DNA of 64,000 nucleotides from Actinacidiphila acididurans (GTDB lineage Bacteria > Actinomycetota > Actinomycetes > Streptomycetales > Streptomycetaceae). Below the pieces are notes generated by a model. The model worked only from the letters and a program-made list of their open reading frames with translations, had not been told where the DNA came from and did no database searches. Made by a program: the position numbers and the translations under genes. Shown one piece after another: positions 8,396-16,862 of this stretch. The stretch's first letter is position 1; each line of letters begins with the position of its first letter. The stretch lies in contig NZ_JADKYB010000016.1 of assembly GCF_016918855.1 (NCBI RefSeq), forward strand, positions 142,566-206,565, written 5' to 3'.

Positions 8396-9445
8396 TTACG
8401 ACAGCGCCATTCCGGGGATGCGCCTCCGGATGGCGTCCAGCTCCGCCTCGTCGGAGATGCCCTGCCAGTCGTACCTGGGTGTGTACGGCGCCTCCAGGGC
8501 GCGTACGTCGTCGTCGGTGAGCTCGACGTCCAGGGAGGCGACGGCCTCGTCGATCTGCCGGGTCGAGCCGGCTCCGACCAGCGGCGCGGTGACGACCGGC
8601 TGGCGTCGCAGCCAGGCGAGCGCGACCTGCGGGCGGCTGACGCCGTGGGCGTCCGCGACCTGTCCGACCGCGTCGACGATCGCGCGGTTGGACGCCTCTT
8701 CGGCGGGCGAGTAGAGCATGTCGGCGAAGGCGCCGTCGGTGGCGGAACGGCGTGTCGACCTCGCGTCGTCCCAGCCGCGGGCGAGGCGGCCGCGGGCCAG
8801 CGGTGACCACACGACGGTGCCGACGCCCTCGTCCAGGCACAGCGGGATCATCTCGCGCTCTTCCTCGCGGGCGAGCAGGTTGTAGTGGTCCTGCATGGTC
8901 ACGAACCGCGCCCAGCCGTGTCGTGTCTGGAGGTGCAGCGCCTTCGCGAACTCCCACGCGTGCATCGACGAGGCACCGAGGTAGCGCACCTTGCCGGCCT
9001 TCACGAGGTCGCTCAGGGCTTCGAGGGTCTCCTCCAGCGGAGTGGCGTGGTCGTTGCGGTGCACCTGGTACAGGTCGATGTAGTCCGTCCCGAGCCGGCG
9101 CAGCGAGTGGTCGACCTCGGTCATGATCGCCTTGCGCGACAGTCCTCGCCCGTTGGGCCCCGGGCGCATCGGGTGGCGCAGCTTGGTGGCGATCACCACG
9201 TCGTCGCGGTCGGCGAAGTCCTTGAGCGCCCGGCCGAGGATCTCCTCGCTGGACCCGTTCGAGTACATGTTCGCGGTGTCGAAGAAGTTGATCCCCGCCT
9301 CCAGCGCGTGCTTGATGAGCGGGCGTGCCTCCTCCTCGCCCTTCGACCAGACGGGGTGCCCGCGCTCGGGCTCGCCGTACGTCATCGCACCGATCGCTAT
9401 CGGAGACACGTCCAGGCCGGTCGCGCCGAGTTTGATGTATCGCAT
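8396..9445 (-). CDS. Aldo/keto reductase
   Basis: The 349-residue TIM-barrel reductase carries the AKR tetrad: Asp and Tyr in 'FFDTANMYSNG', Lys in 'VVIATKLRHP' and His in 'YQVHRND'. The C-terminal 'VGAGSTRQIDEAV' is the NADPH-binding region. It should reduce aldehydes or ketones using NADPH in the cytoplasm. GAGGAG precedes ATG 9445. It is the first gene of a two-gene operon with the SDR gene. Its promoter overlaps two palindromes that probably bind the adjacent TetR regulator. Confidence 0.9.
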   Translation of the reverse strand: MRYIKLGATGLDVSPIAIGAMTYGEPERGHPVWSKGEEEARPLIKHALEAGINFFDTANMYSNGSSEEILGRALKDFADRDDVVIATKLRHPMRPGPNGRGLSRKAIMTEVDHSLRRLGTDYIDLYQVHRNDHATPLEETLEALSDLVKAGKVRYLGASSMHAWEFAKALHLQTRHGWARFVTMQDHYNLLAREEEREMIPLCLDEGVGTVVWSPLARGRLARGWDDARSTRRSATDGAFADMLYSPAEEASNRAIVDAVGQVADAHGVSRPQVALAWLRRQPVVTAPLVGAGSTRQIDEAVASLDVELTDDDVRALEAPYTPRYDWQGISDEAELDAIRRRIPGMALS

Positions 9446-9461
9446 GATGCTCCTCTAGGCT

Positions 9462-9483
9462 TATCTGGAGAGGTCTCCAGATA
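9462..9483. promoter_or_regulatory. TetR operator 1 (inverted repeat)
   Basis: Perfect 10-bp arms TATCTGGAGA and TCTCCAGATA are separated by GG. The site lies 16 bp upstream of the aldo/keto reductase start and faces the TetR gene. Its core is repeated at 9486-9507. Confidence 0.75.
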
Positions 9484-9485
9484 CC

Positions 9486-9507
9486 GTAGTGGAGAATTCT
9501 CCGGATA
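9486..9507. promoter_or_regulatory. TetR operator 2 (inverted repeat)
   Basis: The core GGAGAATTCTCC is palindromic and its right arm TCTCCGGATA differs from operator 1 by one base. The two centres are 24 bp apart. The site is 16 bp upstream of the TetR start, consistent with autorepression. Confidence 0.7.
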
Positions 9508-9523
9508 GCAAAGTGGGGCTTCA

Positions 9524-10060
9524 GTGGTCCGTTCGGACGCCCGTGAGAACCGGGCACGCATCCTCGCGGCCGCCCGCGAGGCGTTCGCCGAGGACGGCAG
9601 CACGTCGATGAACCAGGTCGCCCAACGCGCAGGCGTCGGCGCCGGCACCCTGTACCGGAACTTCCCGACCCGCGAGGCCCTGGTCCTCGCGGTCTACCAG
9701 GACGAAGTCGACCGCATCATCGGCGCCGTGCCCGGCCTGCTCGCGGAGCTGCCGCCGGTCGAAGCGCTTCGTCACTGGACGACCCTGCTCGTCGCAGCGA
9801 TGCGCAGAAAGCACGGCCTCGGCGACGCCCTCAGCGCCGGCGCGCACCAGACGATCACCGAGCGGACCTACGGCCCGGTCGTCGCCGCGATCAACCAGAT
9901 CCTCGACGCCGGCAAGCAGGCCGGCACCATCCGCGACGATGCCGACCCCGCTGACTTCCTCCAACTCACCGGCGCCCTCTGGCGCGCCACCCCCGGCCCC
10001 GACGACCGGTCCCCCCACATGCTGACCCTCATCCTCGACGGCCTCCGCGCAGCGCGGTAG
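9524..10060 (+). CDS. TetR/AcrR family transcriptional regulator
   Basis: The 178-residue protein has an N-terminal helix-turn-helix 'TSMNQVAQRAGVGAGTLYRNFPTREALV', cited here only for its ends 'SMNQVAQRAG' and 'GTLYRNFPTREAL', followed by a helical ligand-binding domain. It starts at GTG 9524; the ribosome-binding site is weak. It is divergent from the aldo/keto reductase-SDR operon, with two similar palindromes in the 78-bp gap, so it probably represses that operon and itself. The ligand is unknown. Confidence 0.88.
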   Translation: MVRSDARENRARILAAAREAFAEDGSTSMNQVAQRAGVGAGTLYRNFPTREALVLAVYQDEVDRIIGAVPGLLAELPPVEALRHWTTLLVAAMRRKHGLGDALSAGAHQTITERTYGPVVAAINQILDAGKQAGTIRDDADPADFLQLTGALWRATPGPDDRSPHMLTLILDGLRAAR

Positions 10061-10660
10061 ATCCCGTCACCGCCGGCCCCAGGGCCTGTGCCGGGTTCGG
10101 ATCATCGTTTCCCGGTTTCACTGATGCCGGGGCCTCTGCCGCCTGGTTGTTGTCGAGGGTGGCGCATGGTGACCTCTGCCGAGCACGTCCTCGACTTCCG
10201 CCGTCGGACAACCGCCGCCGACCAGGACGGTCGCCCTGCTGCAAGCCCCGGCGCGACCGCCGGTGCGCCGTTCGCCGCATATCGGCGGCCGTCGCTCAGC
10301 GACCGCACCACGGAGGTCGGCGAGGCCACCGCCGTCACCCGCACCCCCCGGCACCGACGCCGGGCTCCACTCGTTCCGGTCTCATTCGCGGCCCGCCTAC
10401 GCCACCCGTCCGGTGGACGACGTCAAACTGAGCACGCCACGCGAATCCGGCCCGGCCTGTACGGGTCCCGCACGTCCGGACCGCGTATTCGCCGCGCGTC
10501 AACGCTCGCCGCCGTGCCGTCAACGTCGCGTCAAATCGCCTGCCCTCCCGGTATGCCGGACGGCTGTGACGGTGACGGCGAGGAGAAGTGCCGTTCCCCG
10601 GAACAGCGTGTCATGGTTCGTCACGCCGAGAACGATGCCGCGGATACGACGACAAGGCCG
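10061..10660. other. Long region without a convincing gene
   Basis: About 600 bp hold only short overlapping frames in several registers. None has a good ribosome-binding site, family motif or consistent codon bias. It may be decayed coding sequence. I see no promoter motif or RNA gene with confidence. Confidence 0.5.
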
Positions 10661-10697
10661 ACGGCCTCCGGGAGCCGCGTCGGCTCCCGGAGGCCGT
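10661..10697 (-). terminator. Strong terminator hairpin after the LLM operon
   Basis: A perfect 16-bp stem (ACGGCCTCCGGGAGCC with its reverse complement) and a five-base loop lie 15 bp beyond the stop of the leftward LLM monooxygenase gene. Confidence 0.75.
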
Positions 10698-10712
10698 GAT
10701 ACGTCCGGCGCC

Positions 10713-12065
10713 CTACAACGGGGGGAGTGCCAGGTGTTCACGCAGAGTCGTGCCCTCGTAGGCAGTGCGGTAGGCGCCCCGCTCCTGCAGTTCGGGGACG
10801 ACCTTGTCCACGATGTCGGTCAGTGACGACGGCAGCAGGTGCGGCACGATGTTGAAGCCGTCCGCGGCCCGGGTGCGGACATAGTGCGTCCACTCATCGG
10901 CGATCTGCCCGGCGGTGCCGACGAACGGCGGCCGTCGGGAGGACACCGCGCGGACCAACTCCACAATGGACAGGTTCCTTTCGGCCGCGAGATCACGCCA
11001 CTTCTGGATCTGCGCGAGCTTGCCGGTACGGTTCTCGATCGCGATCGTGCCGCGCGACGGGTCGAGTTCGGTGTCGCTGGGCTCGACGTCCGGCAGCGGC
11101 CCGTCGGGGTCGTAGTCGGACAGGTCCCTGCCCCAGTAGTGCTCGAGGAAGGCGATCGCCTGGGGCGGCGAGACCTGTTCCTCCCGCAACCAGCGCGCTT
11201 TCTCCTCGGCCTCGCGCGTGGTTTCGCCAACCACGACCACGGCGCCCGGCAGGATGCGCACCGCCTCGGCCGGCCTGCCGTACCGGGCCAGCCGGCTGCG
11301 CAGGTCCGCGGCGTAGGCGCGGGCCTTCTCGTAGTCGGTGTTGGCGGAGAACACCACATCGGCGTGGGCGGCGGCCAGTTCGCGGCCGCCGTCGGAGTCG
11401 CCGGCCTGGAAGAGCACCGGCCGGCCCTGTGGGCTGGGCGGCACGGTCGCGGTAGCGCGCAGCCTGACCAGGTCCGTGTCCCGCTCCACCCACCGGACGC
11501 AGTCCACGCCGCCGGCCGGGCGGCTTCCGGCGCCCGACCACAGTTCCTTGGCCGCCGCCACGAAGGCCGTCGCGCGCTCGTAGCGGCGCTCGTGCTCCAG
11601 CCAGCCACCGTGCCGGAAGTTCGCGCCGGTCCAGGCGTTGTCGGTGGTGACGATGTTCCAGCCGGCCCGGCCCCGCGACAGGAGGTCCAGCGAGGCGAGC
11701 CTGCGGGCCAGGTCGGCCGGGTAGTTGTAGGTGGTGTTCTGGGTGGCGACCAGTCCGATCCTGCTGGTGGCCCCGGCGAGCGCGGACAACTGCGTGATGG
11801 CGTCGGGGCGTCCGGCGACGTCGAGGTCGAAGACCCGGCCCAGGCCCTCCCGCACCCGCAGCCCCTCGCCGAGGAAGAAGGCGTCGAACAGGCCGCGTTC
11901 GAGCAGTCTGGCCACCGCGAGAAACGTGTCGACCGAGGTGTGCGACGGCGAGTCCGGCTGCGTCCAGATCAGTTGGGATCCCACGCCGGTGAAGAAGACA
12001 CCGAGGTGGACCTGGGCGTTCGGGTCGTACTCAGGGACGGCGGCGCCCGGTACCGGTTCGGTCAT
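10713..12065 (-). CDS. LLM-class flavin-dependent monooxygenase, NtaA/SnaA/DszA type
   Basis: A 450-residue bacterial-luciferase-like enzyme of the FMNH2-dependent NtaA/SnaA/DszA branch, which oxygenates substrates such as nitrilotriacetate or dibenzothiophene sulfone using flavin reduced by a partner. Diagnostic strings are 'DAFFLGEGLR', 'LSRGRAGWNIVTT', 'NFRHGGWLEHERRYERA' and 'PVLFQAGDSDGGRELAA'. ATG 12065 is preferred (GAGGTG upstream), placing it 10 bp after the preceding LLM gene. It ends a three-gene operon with a second LLM and a DUF1684 gene. An FMN reductase is encoded nearby at 15569. Organosulfur oxidation is inferred from context. Confidence 0.88.
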   Translation of the reverse strand: MTEPVPGAAVPEYDPNAQVHLGVFFTGVGSQLIWTQPDSPSHTSVDTFLAVARLLERGLFDAFFLGEGLRVREGLGRVFDLDVAGRPDAITQLSALAGATSRIGLVATQNTTYNYPADLARRLASLDLLSRGRAGWNIVTTDNAWTGANFRHGGWLEHERRYERATAFVAAAKELWSGAGSRPAGGVDCVRWVERDTDLVRLRATATVPPSPQGRPVLFQAGDSDGGRELAAAHADVVFSANTDYEKARAYAADLRSRLARYGRPAEAVRILPGAVVVVGETTREAEEKARWLREEQVSPPQAIAFLEHYWGRDLSDYDPDGPLPDVEPSDTELDPSRGTIAIENRTGKLAQIQKWRDLAAERNLSIVELVRAVSSRRPPFVGTAGQIADEWTHYVRTRAADGFNIVPHLLPSSLTDIVDKVVPELQERGAYRTAYEGTTLREHLALPPL

Positions 12066-12075
12066 GGTGGTCACC

Positions 12076-13185
12076 TCACGAAGTAGTGGCCGCCGCGCGG
12101 GCGAACCGGCTGACCGGGCGCGGCAGGCCCAGGGTCTCGCGCAGGGTCGCGCCCGGCCGCGGCGGCACGTGCAGCCCGGCCTCCGCCAGGGCGGGCAGCA
12201 CCTGCCGGGTGAGCACCGGCAGATCGACGGCGAGTTCCGCGGGAACGAGCCGCACGCCGTCGACACTGCCTGCCAACGCCCCCAGGAGATCCCTCAGTCC
12301 GGCGGCCGTGCCGACGTGGCGAAGACGGCCGGTCTCCTGCCACGGCGCCACCGCGTCGAGCGCGGCGAACCGTTCGGCAGCGGGCACGGAGGTGTCGAGC
12401 AGCACTTCGACCTCAGCGAACACCAGGGGCGCGCCGGCCTCACGGGCGACCGCCGCGGCGGCGGCGACGCCTTCCGCGTCCGGCTGCCCGACGAGGGCGA
12501 TGTCCGCGCGGCCACCGGCGCCGAGGTGGTCGGGAGCGAGCACCACGATCTGGCCCTGCGGCGGCCGGGGCGTGATCAGCGGACCCTTTACGTCGAAGCG
12601 TGCGCCCCGGAAGTCGACGTGGTGGACTTTCCGCCAGTCCAGGAAGCGGCCGGTCGCCACGTCCTTGATGACCGCGTCGTCCTCCCAGGAGTCCCACAGC
12701 GCGCGGGCCACGTCGATGACGTCGGCGATTTCCCGCCGCAGCGCCTTGGCATCCAACGGCCGTGCACCCACCGTGCCTTGGGCCTCGGCGTCGTTGGCCG
12801 CTCCGACGACCCAGGCGGCGCGCCCACGGCTCGCGTGGTCCAGCGAGGCCAGCTGCGTGGCCAGATGGAACGGCTCGGTGACGGTGGCGTGCAGGACCGG
12901 CGCGAGGCCGATGCGGTCGGTGAGCGTGGAGACGTAGGCGGCGCGGACCCCGGCTTCCGGGCGCCACCGGCCGCCGGGCGGCAGCGGTCCGTCGGCGAAG
13001 GTCGCCAGGGCGAAGCCGCCGGCTTCGGCGGCCGCGACGGTCCGGTGCAGTGCCTGCGGGCCGACCGCGTCGGCGGGTGGGACGGACGCGATCCGTCCGG
13101 CGGCCGGGTGGGCGCCGTCGCCGTCGGCCTCCAGCGCGAGGTGGAGAGTGCCGCCCCGGCCGGCGCCTTTGTCAGGACCGGGCAT
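12076..13185 (-). CDS. LLM-class flavin-dependent oxidoreductase
   Basis: A 369-residue luciferase-like protein, shorter and more divergent than its downstream neighbour. It has 'DRIGLAPVLHATVTEPFHLA', 'LASLDHASRGRAAWVVGA', 'PRPPQGQIVVLAPDHLG' and a C-terminal 'GATLRETLGLPRP'. ATG 13185 is chosen because AGGAGG stands nine bases upstream; a GTG three codons earlier abuts the ribosome-binding site. Its start overlaps the end of the DUF1684 gene by 14 bp, indicating translational coupling. It probably works on the same substrate class as the adjacent LLM enzyme; divergence leaves catalytic competence uncertain. Confidence 0.82.
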   Translation of the reverse strand: MPGPDKGAGRGGTLHLALEADGDGAHPAAGRIASVPPADAVGPQALHRTVAAAEAGGFALATFADGPLPPGGRWRPEAGVRAAYVSTLTDRIGLAPVLHATVTEPFHLATQLASLDHASRGRAAWVVGAANDAEAQGTVGARPLDAKALRREIADVIDVARALWDSWEDDAVIKDVATGRFLDWRKVHHVDFRGARFDVKGPLITPRPPQGQIVVLAPDHLGAGGRADIALVGQPDAEGVAAAAAVAREAGAPLVFAEVEVLLDTSVPAAERFAALDAVAPWQETGRLRHVGTAAGLRDLLGALAGSVDGVRLVPAELAVDLPVLTRQVLPALAEAGLHVPPRPGATLRETLGLPRPVSRFARAAATTS

Positions 13186-14038
13186 GGTGGTCACCCTCCT
13201 TCTCCGGGACGGACCGGCTGGACCGCACCGGCGCAGTAGGGCTCTTCTCGCCGGCTTCGATCGCGACGGTCAGCCGGTTCTCGGCGGGCGGCAGCGGGCA
13301 GGTGGCCAGTTCGGTGTACGCGCACGGCAGATTGGTGGCCCGGTTGAAGTCCACCATCACCCGGCCCTCGGCGTCAGGCGCGTCGACGGCAACCGACCGG
13401 TTGGCGGCGTACGTGGTGACGCCGGAGGTCCCGTCGGTGAGCAGCACGAACAGGCTCCCGGGCGACCTCCCGTTGAACGCGGTGAGCCGGTGGGTGGTCC
13501 CGTCGAGGTCGAACTCGACTGCTCCGGGGGCCTCGTAGACGTGCTGGAGCCCCTCGACGACCGAGCCCACGGTGGTGGGCCGGGGCTGGTCGAACGGCAC
13601 GTAGCGGCCGCTGCGCGCCCAGCGCGGGTCGGGGGCGTACGCCGGGGTGCCGGTGTACGCGGCGAGCAGTTCGTTCTCCGGGTGCCGGGGACGCAGGATG
13701 TCGTGGCCGCCGCGCTTGGCGACCTCGATCACCGCGTCGCCGGCGACCGGGAAGAGGCCGCCGCGCTCCTCGATCACGCCGAACTCGTGCCGTCCGTGCA
13801 AGGCCTGGCCGTCAAGGACCAGCCGCTCGTCCTCGGACAGTTCCACCACCACGCCTTGGGCAGTGCTCGACCATGCGCCGGGAGCGTCGTCGAAGCGGGT
13901 GGGAATCGCGGTCAGCCAGTGCAGGCCAGTGATGGCGAGGAAGCCGTGCGGGTCGGCGCGCACCGTCTCGTGCCGGGCGTGCCACGCCTGCCACTCCTGG
14001 ACGAAGGCGGTGCGGTCGGTCTCTGCGGGGGCGGTCAT
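13172..14038 (-). CDS. DUF1684 domain protein
   Basis: The 288-residue protein has the DUF1684 layout: an N-terminal 'FVQEWQAWHARHETVRADPHG', 'LAITGLHWL', and a C-terminal 'VDFNRATNLPCAYTELATCPLPPAENRL' region, of which 'DFNRATNLPCAYT' and 'CPLPPAENRL' are the strongest signatures. No biochemical role is firmly known to me. It heads a three-gene operon with two LLM monooxygenases, behind a leader peptide. It starts at ATG 14038 (GGAG upstream) and overlaps the next gene by 14 bp. Its place here suggests a role in using the oxidised product, which is inference. Confidence 0.82.
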   Translation of the reverse strand: MTAPAETDRTAFVQEWQAWHARHETVRADPHGFLAITGLHWLTAIPTRFDDAPGAWSSTAQGVVVELSEDERLVLDGQALHGRHEFGVIEERGGLFPVAGDAVIEVAKRGGHDILRPRHPENELLAAYTGTPAYAPDPRWARSGRYVPFDQPRPTTVGSVVEGLQHVYEAPGAVEFDLDGTTHRLTAFNGRSPGSLFVLLTDGTSGVTTYAANRSVAVDAPDAEGRVMVDFNRATNLPCAYTELATCPLPPAENRLTVAIEAGEKSPTAPVRSSRSVPEKEGDHHARS

Positions 14039-14343
14039 GGCGTCTCCGTATGGTGTCGGGCGGTCCGAGAGGGCCGGTCTGGCTGATGACGGCTTGCCGT
14101 CGGGGACAGCGGGGGGTCCGGACGCAGGCGTAACGCCTCCCGCTCTCAGGCGCCTGACCCACCGCCGCGGCGCGGGCATGCCGAACAGAGCCCGGCCCGG
14201 ACGCACGGGTCCGGGAAGGGCGGCACAGGGAAGGGCGGCACAGGGAAGCGCCGGAGGCGGTGGAGGAGCCCGGGCGGGAGCGGGCGGAGGCGGCGTCCGC
14301 GCAGTCGGCCCGCGGCGCGCGGCAGCGGGAGACTAAGGGAGGT
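14039..14343 (-). other. Transcribed leader between leader peptide and DUF1684-LLM operon
   Basis: About 305 bp separate the leader-peptide stop from the first structural gene. The segment contains an imperfect 15-bp tandem repeat (14213-14250) and several GC-rich self-complementary stretches. This spacing is what a leader-peptide attenuator would need, but I could not fold it to prove alternative structures. Confidence 0.4.
14213..14250. repeat. 15-bp direct tandem repeat
   Basis: GGGAAGGGCGGCACA occurs twice in tandem with a partial third copy. It lies in the untranslated leader of the DUF1684-LLM operon. Confidence 0.7.
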
Positions 14344-14472
14344 CTACGGTGTCGCCCTCGGCACCCGCGCACCGCGCCCCGGACACAGCGCGCCGGCGAC
14401 GCGGCGGAAATCGATGTGACGGCGCGAGAACAGCGCAACGGCGAGGAAAGGTCGCTCGCTGGAGCCCTGCAC
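14344..14472 (-). CDS. Cysteine-containing putative leader peptide
   Basis: A 42-residue peptide from GTG 14472 with GGAGGTGACGCC directly upstream. It contains 'SRRHIDFRRVAGALC', the conserved core of the 'putative leader peptides' found before sulfur-metabolism operons in Streptomyces. The single Cys follows the HID..RV motif. It lies upstream of the DUF1684-LLM-LLM operon on the same strand. By analogy with cysteine-responsive upstream ORFs, ribosome stalling at the Cys codon may adjust expression. The C-terminal extension after the Cys (12 residues) is longer than usual. Confidence 0.78.
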   Translation of the reverse strand: MQGSSERPFLAVALFSRRHIDFRRVAGALCPGRGARVPRATP

Positions 14473-14512
14473 GGCGTCACCTCCGCGTTCCGATCGGCTC
14501 CCACGGCCGAGG

Positions 14513-14547
14513 CCGTGATCGCGAACACTCATGACCTGCGATCACGG
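14513..14547. promoter_or_regulatory. Inverted repeat upstream of leader peptide
   Basis: Perfect 10-bp arms CCGTGATCGC and GCGATCACGG are separated by 15 bp, 41 bp upstream of the leader-peptide start. The position fits an operator for the leader-peptide operon. A terminator role for the nearby XRE gene, which ends at 14617, is possible. Confidence 0.5.
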
Positions 14548-14616
14548 TAACTCCACACCCGGCCGAGCACAATGGCGCGCCGAAAGGAGCAGCCACGGGA
14601 CTGACCGCGCAGATGG

Positions 14617-15456
14617 TCAGCCGATGGCGCGCAGGGCGCCGCCGGGGTGCCGGTGGCGGCGCTCAGCGATTCGGGCGGTCGCCTCGTCGGCGGGCAGCAG
14701 GACGACGAGTTCCTGCCCATCGGCGGGGGGCAGCTCCAGGCGTTCGCGCTCCCAGCGCAGCTCCGGCGTCCCGGGAGGGGCGAGGCGCAGCGGGACACGG
14801 GGCGGAGGCAGGTGGCGGTCGAGCCGCCGGGTGAACTCGTGTCCGGCGAGAGGGGCGAGTTCGGACCTGAGCCACTCGGAGGCGGCGACGGTGGGTGCGA
14901 ACCACAGGTCGAAGGCCAGCTCGTCGGCCACCTGCTCCCAGTCCGCGAAGAACGCCCGCGCCCGGGGATCGGTGAAGACGTACCGCGTCAGGTTCGGCGC
15001 CGGGGCGTCCAGCAGCCCGCTCCCCCGCACCAGCCGCTCGAACCCGCGGGTGTGCGCCAGCACGTCGCCCAGCCGGTTGGTGACGAACGCCGGCGCCGGT
15101 TCGAGGAGGCGGAGGGTCGCCAGCACGGTGGGCCGGACGTCACGGCCGGGCGGCTCGGGCCGTCGGTGGCTGATGCACGCCCCGCCGCTGATCTTGGTGA
15201 GGTAGCGCAAGTGATCGCGTTCCGCGGCGTCCAGGCTGAGTCCGTCGGCGATCGCGTTGACCACGGCGGGCGACGGGTTGCGGTCCCGTCCCTGCTCGAT
15301 ACGGGTCAGGTACTCCACGCTGATGCCGGCGCGCGCGGCCAGGTCCGAGCGCCGCAGCCCCGGCGAGCGCCGCCGCCCCCGCTCGGGCAGCCCGAACGTC
15401 GCGGGCTCGATGCTGTCGCGCTTGGCGCGGACGAAGTCGCCCAGCGGAGTACCCAT
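14617..15456 (-). CDS. XRE family regulator with MmyB-like ligand domain
   Basis: The 279-residue protein opens with 'LGDFVRAKRDSIEPATFGLP' and an XRE helix-turn-helix containing 'RRSDLAARAGISVEYLTRIEQGRD'-type residues (key parts 'DLAARAGISVEYLTRIEQG'). It is followed by an MmyB-like PAS-type domain ('EPAPAFVTNRLGDVLAHT'). Many Streptomyces MmyB regulators sit beside and control flavin or NADPH oxidoreductases. This one is divergent from an FMN reductase gene 112 bp away. No Shine-Dalgarno is visible before ATG 15456, so translation may be leaderless. Confidence 0.88.
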   Translation of the reverse strand: MGTPLGDFVRAKRDSIEPATFGLPERGRRRSPGLRRSDLAARAGISVEYLTRIEQGRDRNPSPAVVNAIADGLSLDAAERDHLRYLTKISGGACISHRRPEPPGRDVRPTVLATLRLLEPAPAFVTNRLGDVLAHTRGFERLVRGSGLLDAPAPNLTRYVFTDPRARAFFADWEQVADELAFDLWFAPTVAASEWLRSELAPLAGHEFTRRLDRHLPPPRVPLRLAPPGTPELRWERERLELPPADGQELVVLLPADEATARIAERRHRHPGGALRAIG

Positions 15457-15568
15457 GAAAAAAGTCTAGGCCGGGCGGCCGGGCCGTCGAAGCGCACAGC
15501 GTGGCCCCGCGGGGGCCAGCCCGAGCCCGGTCTGGCTGCGGTTCGCGCAACGGTGGACGGTGGACCGC

Positions 15569-16162
15569 ATGACTGAGAAGCACACGTTGGCCGTCGTCGT
15601 CGGGAGCGTCCGCGAGGGCCGGTTCGGGGATGCCGTGGCCGCCTGGGTGGCGGAACAGGCACAGGAGCACGGCGGGTTCGAGGTCGACGTCGTTGACCTC
15701 GCCGACACGCAGATCCCGCTGTCCCTGCCCGGCGAGTCGCCGAAGTACGCCGGCGACACCTACCCGCGGCCCGCCGGGATGGCGTCCCTGACGGCATCGC
15801 TCACGCGGGCCGAGGCGTTCGTCCTGGTGACGCCGGAGTACAACCACAGCTACCCGGCCTCCCTGAAGGCCGCCGTCGACTGGCACTTCACCCAGTGGAC
15901 GGCCAAGCCGGTGGCGTTCGTGAGCTACGGCGGCGCCGCGGGAGGCCGGCACGCGGTACTCCACCTGGAGAACGTCCTCACCGAACTGCACGCGGTGACG
16001 GTGCGCGACGGCCTCGCCTTCCCTAACTGCCATCGCACCTGGCTGGACGGGCGGCCGGTGGACCCGCAGGCTCCCGGATACGCCCGGACCATGCTGGACC
16101 AGCTCGCCTGGTGGGCCGCCGCGCTGAGCGCGGCCCGCGCCACCACCCCGTACCCGGCGTGA
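15569..16162 (+). CDS. NADPH-dependent FMN reductase
   Basis: This 197-residue flavodoxin-like reductase has the FMN phosphate loop 'VVVGSVREGRFGDAVAAW' and the signature 'FVLVTPEYNHSYPASLKAAVDW'. It should reduce FMN with NAD(P)H and may supply FMNH2 to the LLM monooxygenases nearby. ATG 15569 is chosen over a GTG three codons upstream because of the family's usual start. It is divergent from the MmyB-like regulator and convergent with the GntR gene. Confidence 0.9.
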   Translation: MTEKHTLAVVVGSVREGRFGDAVAAWVAEQAQEHGGFEVDVVDLADTQIPLSLPGESPKYAGDTYPRPAGMASLTASLTRAEAFVLVTPEYNHSYPASLKAAVDWHFTQWTAKPVAFVSYGGAAGGRHAVLHLENVLTELHAVTVRDGLAFPNCHRTWLDGRPVDPQAPGYARTMLDQLAWWAAALSAARATTPYPA

Positions 16163-16184
16163 CGGCTCCGTCCGGCGCCCCGGG

Positions 16185-16853
16185 TCAGGACCGCGGCGGC
16201 ACGCGGATCTGGTCCAGGAACGCCTCGGCCGCGGCGGCTGCCCGGCCGACGTGCTCGGCCATGAGCTGCCGCGCCCGCTCGCCGTCGTGGTCCTTGATGG
16301 CCGCCAGGATCACCCGGTGTTCGTCGGCGGCCTGAGCCAACCGGCCGGTGAGCGTGAGCCCCTGCAGCGGGATCTGCTTCCACAGGCGGTCGATGAAGTC
16401 GGCGAGCAGGTCGGAGCCGCCGGCCGCCGCCACCGCGCGGTGGAACTGGACGTTGGCGTCGCCCGCACCGGCCGTCCCCGAGCCGGCTGTCGCCCGGTCC
16501 ATCGCGGTGCACGCCGCCTCGATCGCCGCCAGCGCGTCGGGGTCGGCGCGTACCGCCGCCAGCATGGCCGCCTCCGGTTCCAGCACGGACCGCAGCATCG
16601 ACACCTCGGCGGACCGTTCCCGGGTGTGCTCGCTGATGACGGTCATGTGGTTGGGGCGGCGTACCACCAGGCCCTGCTCGGCGAGCAGGGCCAGCGCGTC
16701 ACGGACCGGGGTGAGGCTCATCCCCAGTTGCTCTGCGACCTCGGTGATGATCACCCGTTGGCCGGGCGCCAGGTCACCGGTCTGGATGGCCCGCAGCAGG
16801 GCTGCGTACGCCGCCTCGCTCTTGGTGGGGGCGTGGGGAGGAGTGAGCCTCAT
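16185..16853 (-). CDS. GntR family regulator (FadR/FCD type)
   Basis: A 222-residue regulator with an N-terminal winged helix-turn-helix ('IITEVAEQLGMSLTPVRDAL') and a C-terminal all-helical FCD ligand domain with metal-type histidines ('FHRAVAAAGGSDLLADFID', 'DEHRVILAAIKDHDGERA', 'MAEHVGRA'). It is the last gene of the LLM-MFS-LLM-OsmC operon, nine bp after the OsmC gene, and is the obvious candidate for controlling that operon. The AT-rich palindrome at 21011-21032 may be its operator. No strong ribosome-binding site is visible; ATG 16853 is preferred to GTG 16856. Confidence 0.88.
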   Translation of the reverse strand: MRLTPPHAPTKSEAAYAALLRAIQTGDLAPGQRVIITEVAEQLGMSLTPVRDALALLAEQGLVVRRPNHMTVISEHTRERSAEVSMLRSVLEPEAAMLAAVRADPDALAAIEAACTAMDRATAGSGTAGAGDANVQFHRAVAAAGGSDLLADFIDRLWKQIPLQGLTLTGRLAQAADEHRVILAAIKDHDGERARQLMAEHVGRAAAAAEAFLDQIRVPPRS

Positions 16854-16862
16854 CACGGCATT

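Noticed and set aside
10061..10660. Possible small genes or a pseudogene
   Set aside because: Frames in several registers conflict, none shows family similarity, and no intact fragment of a known protein could be recognised.
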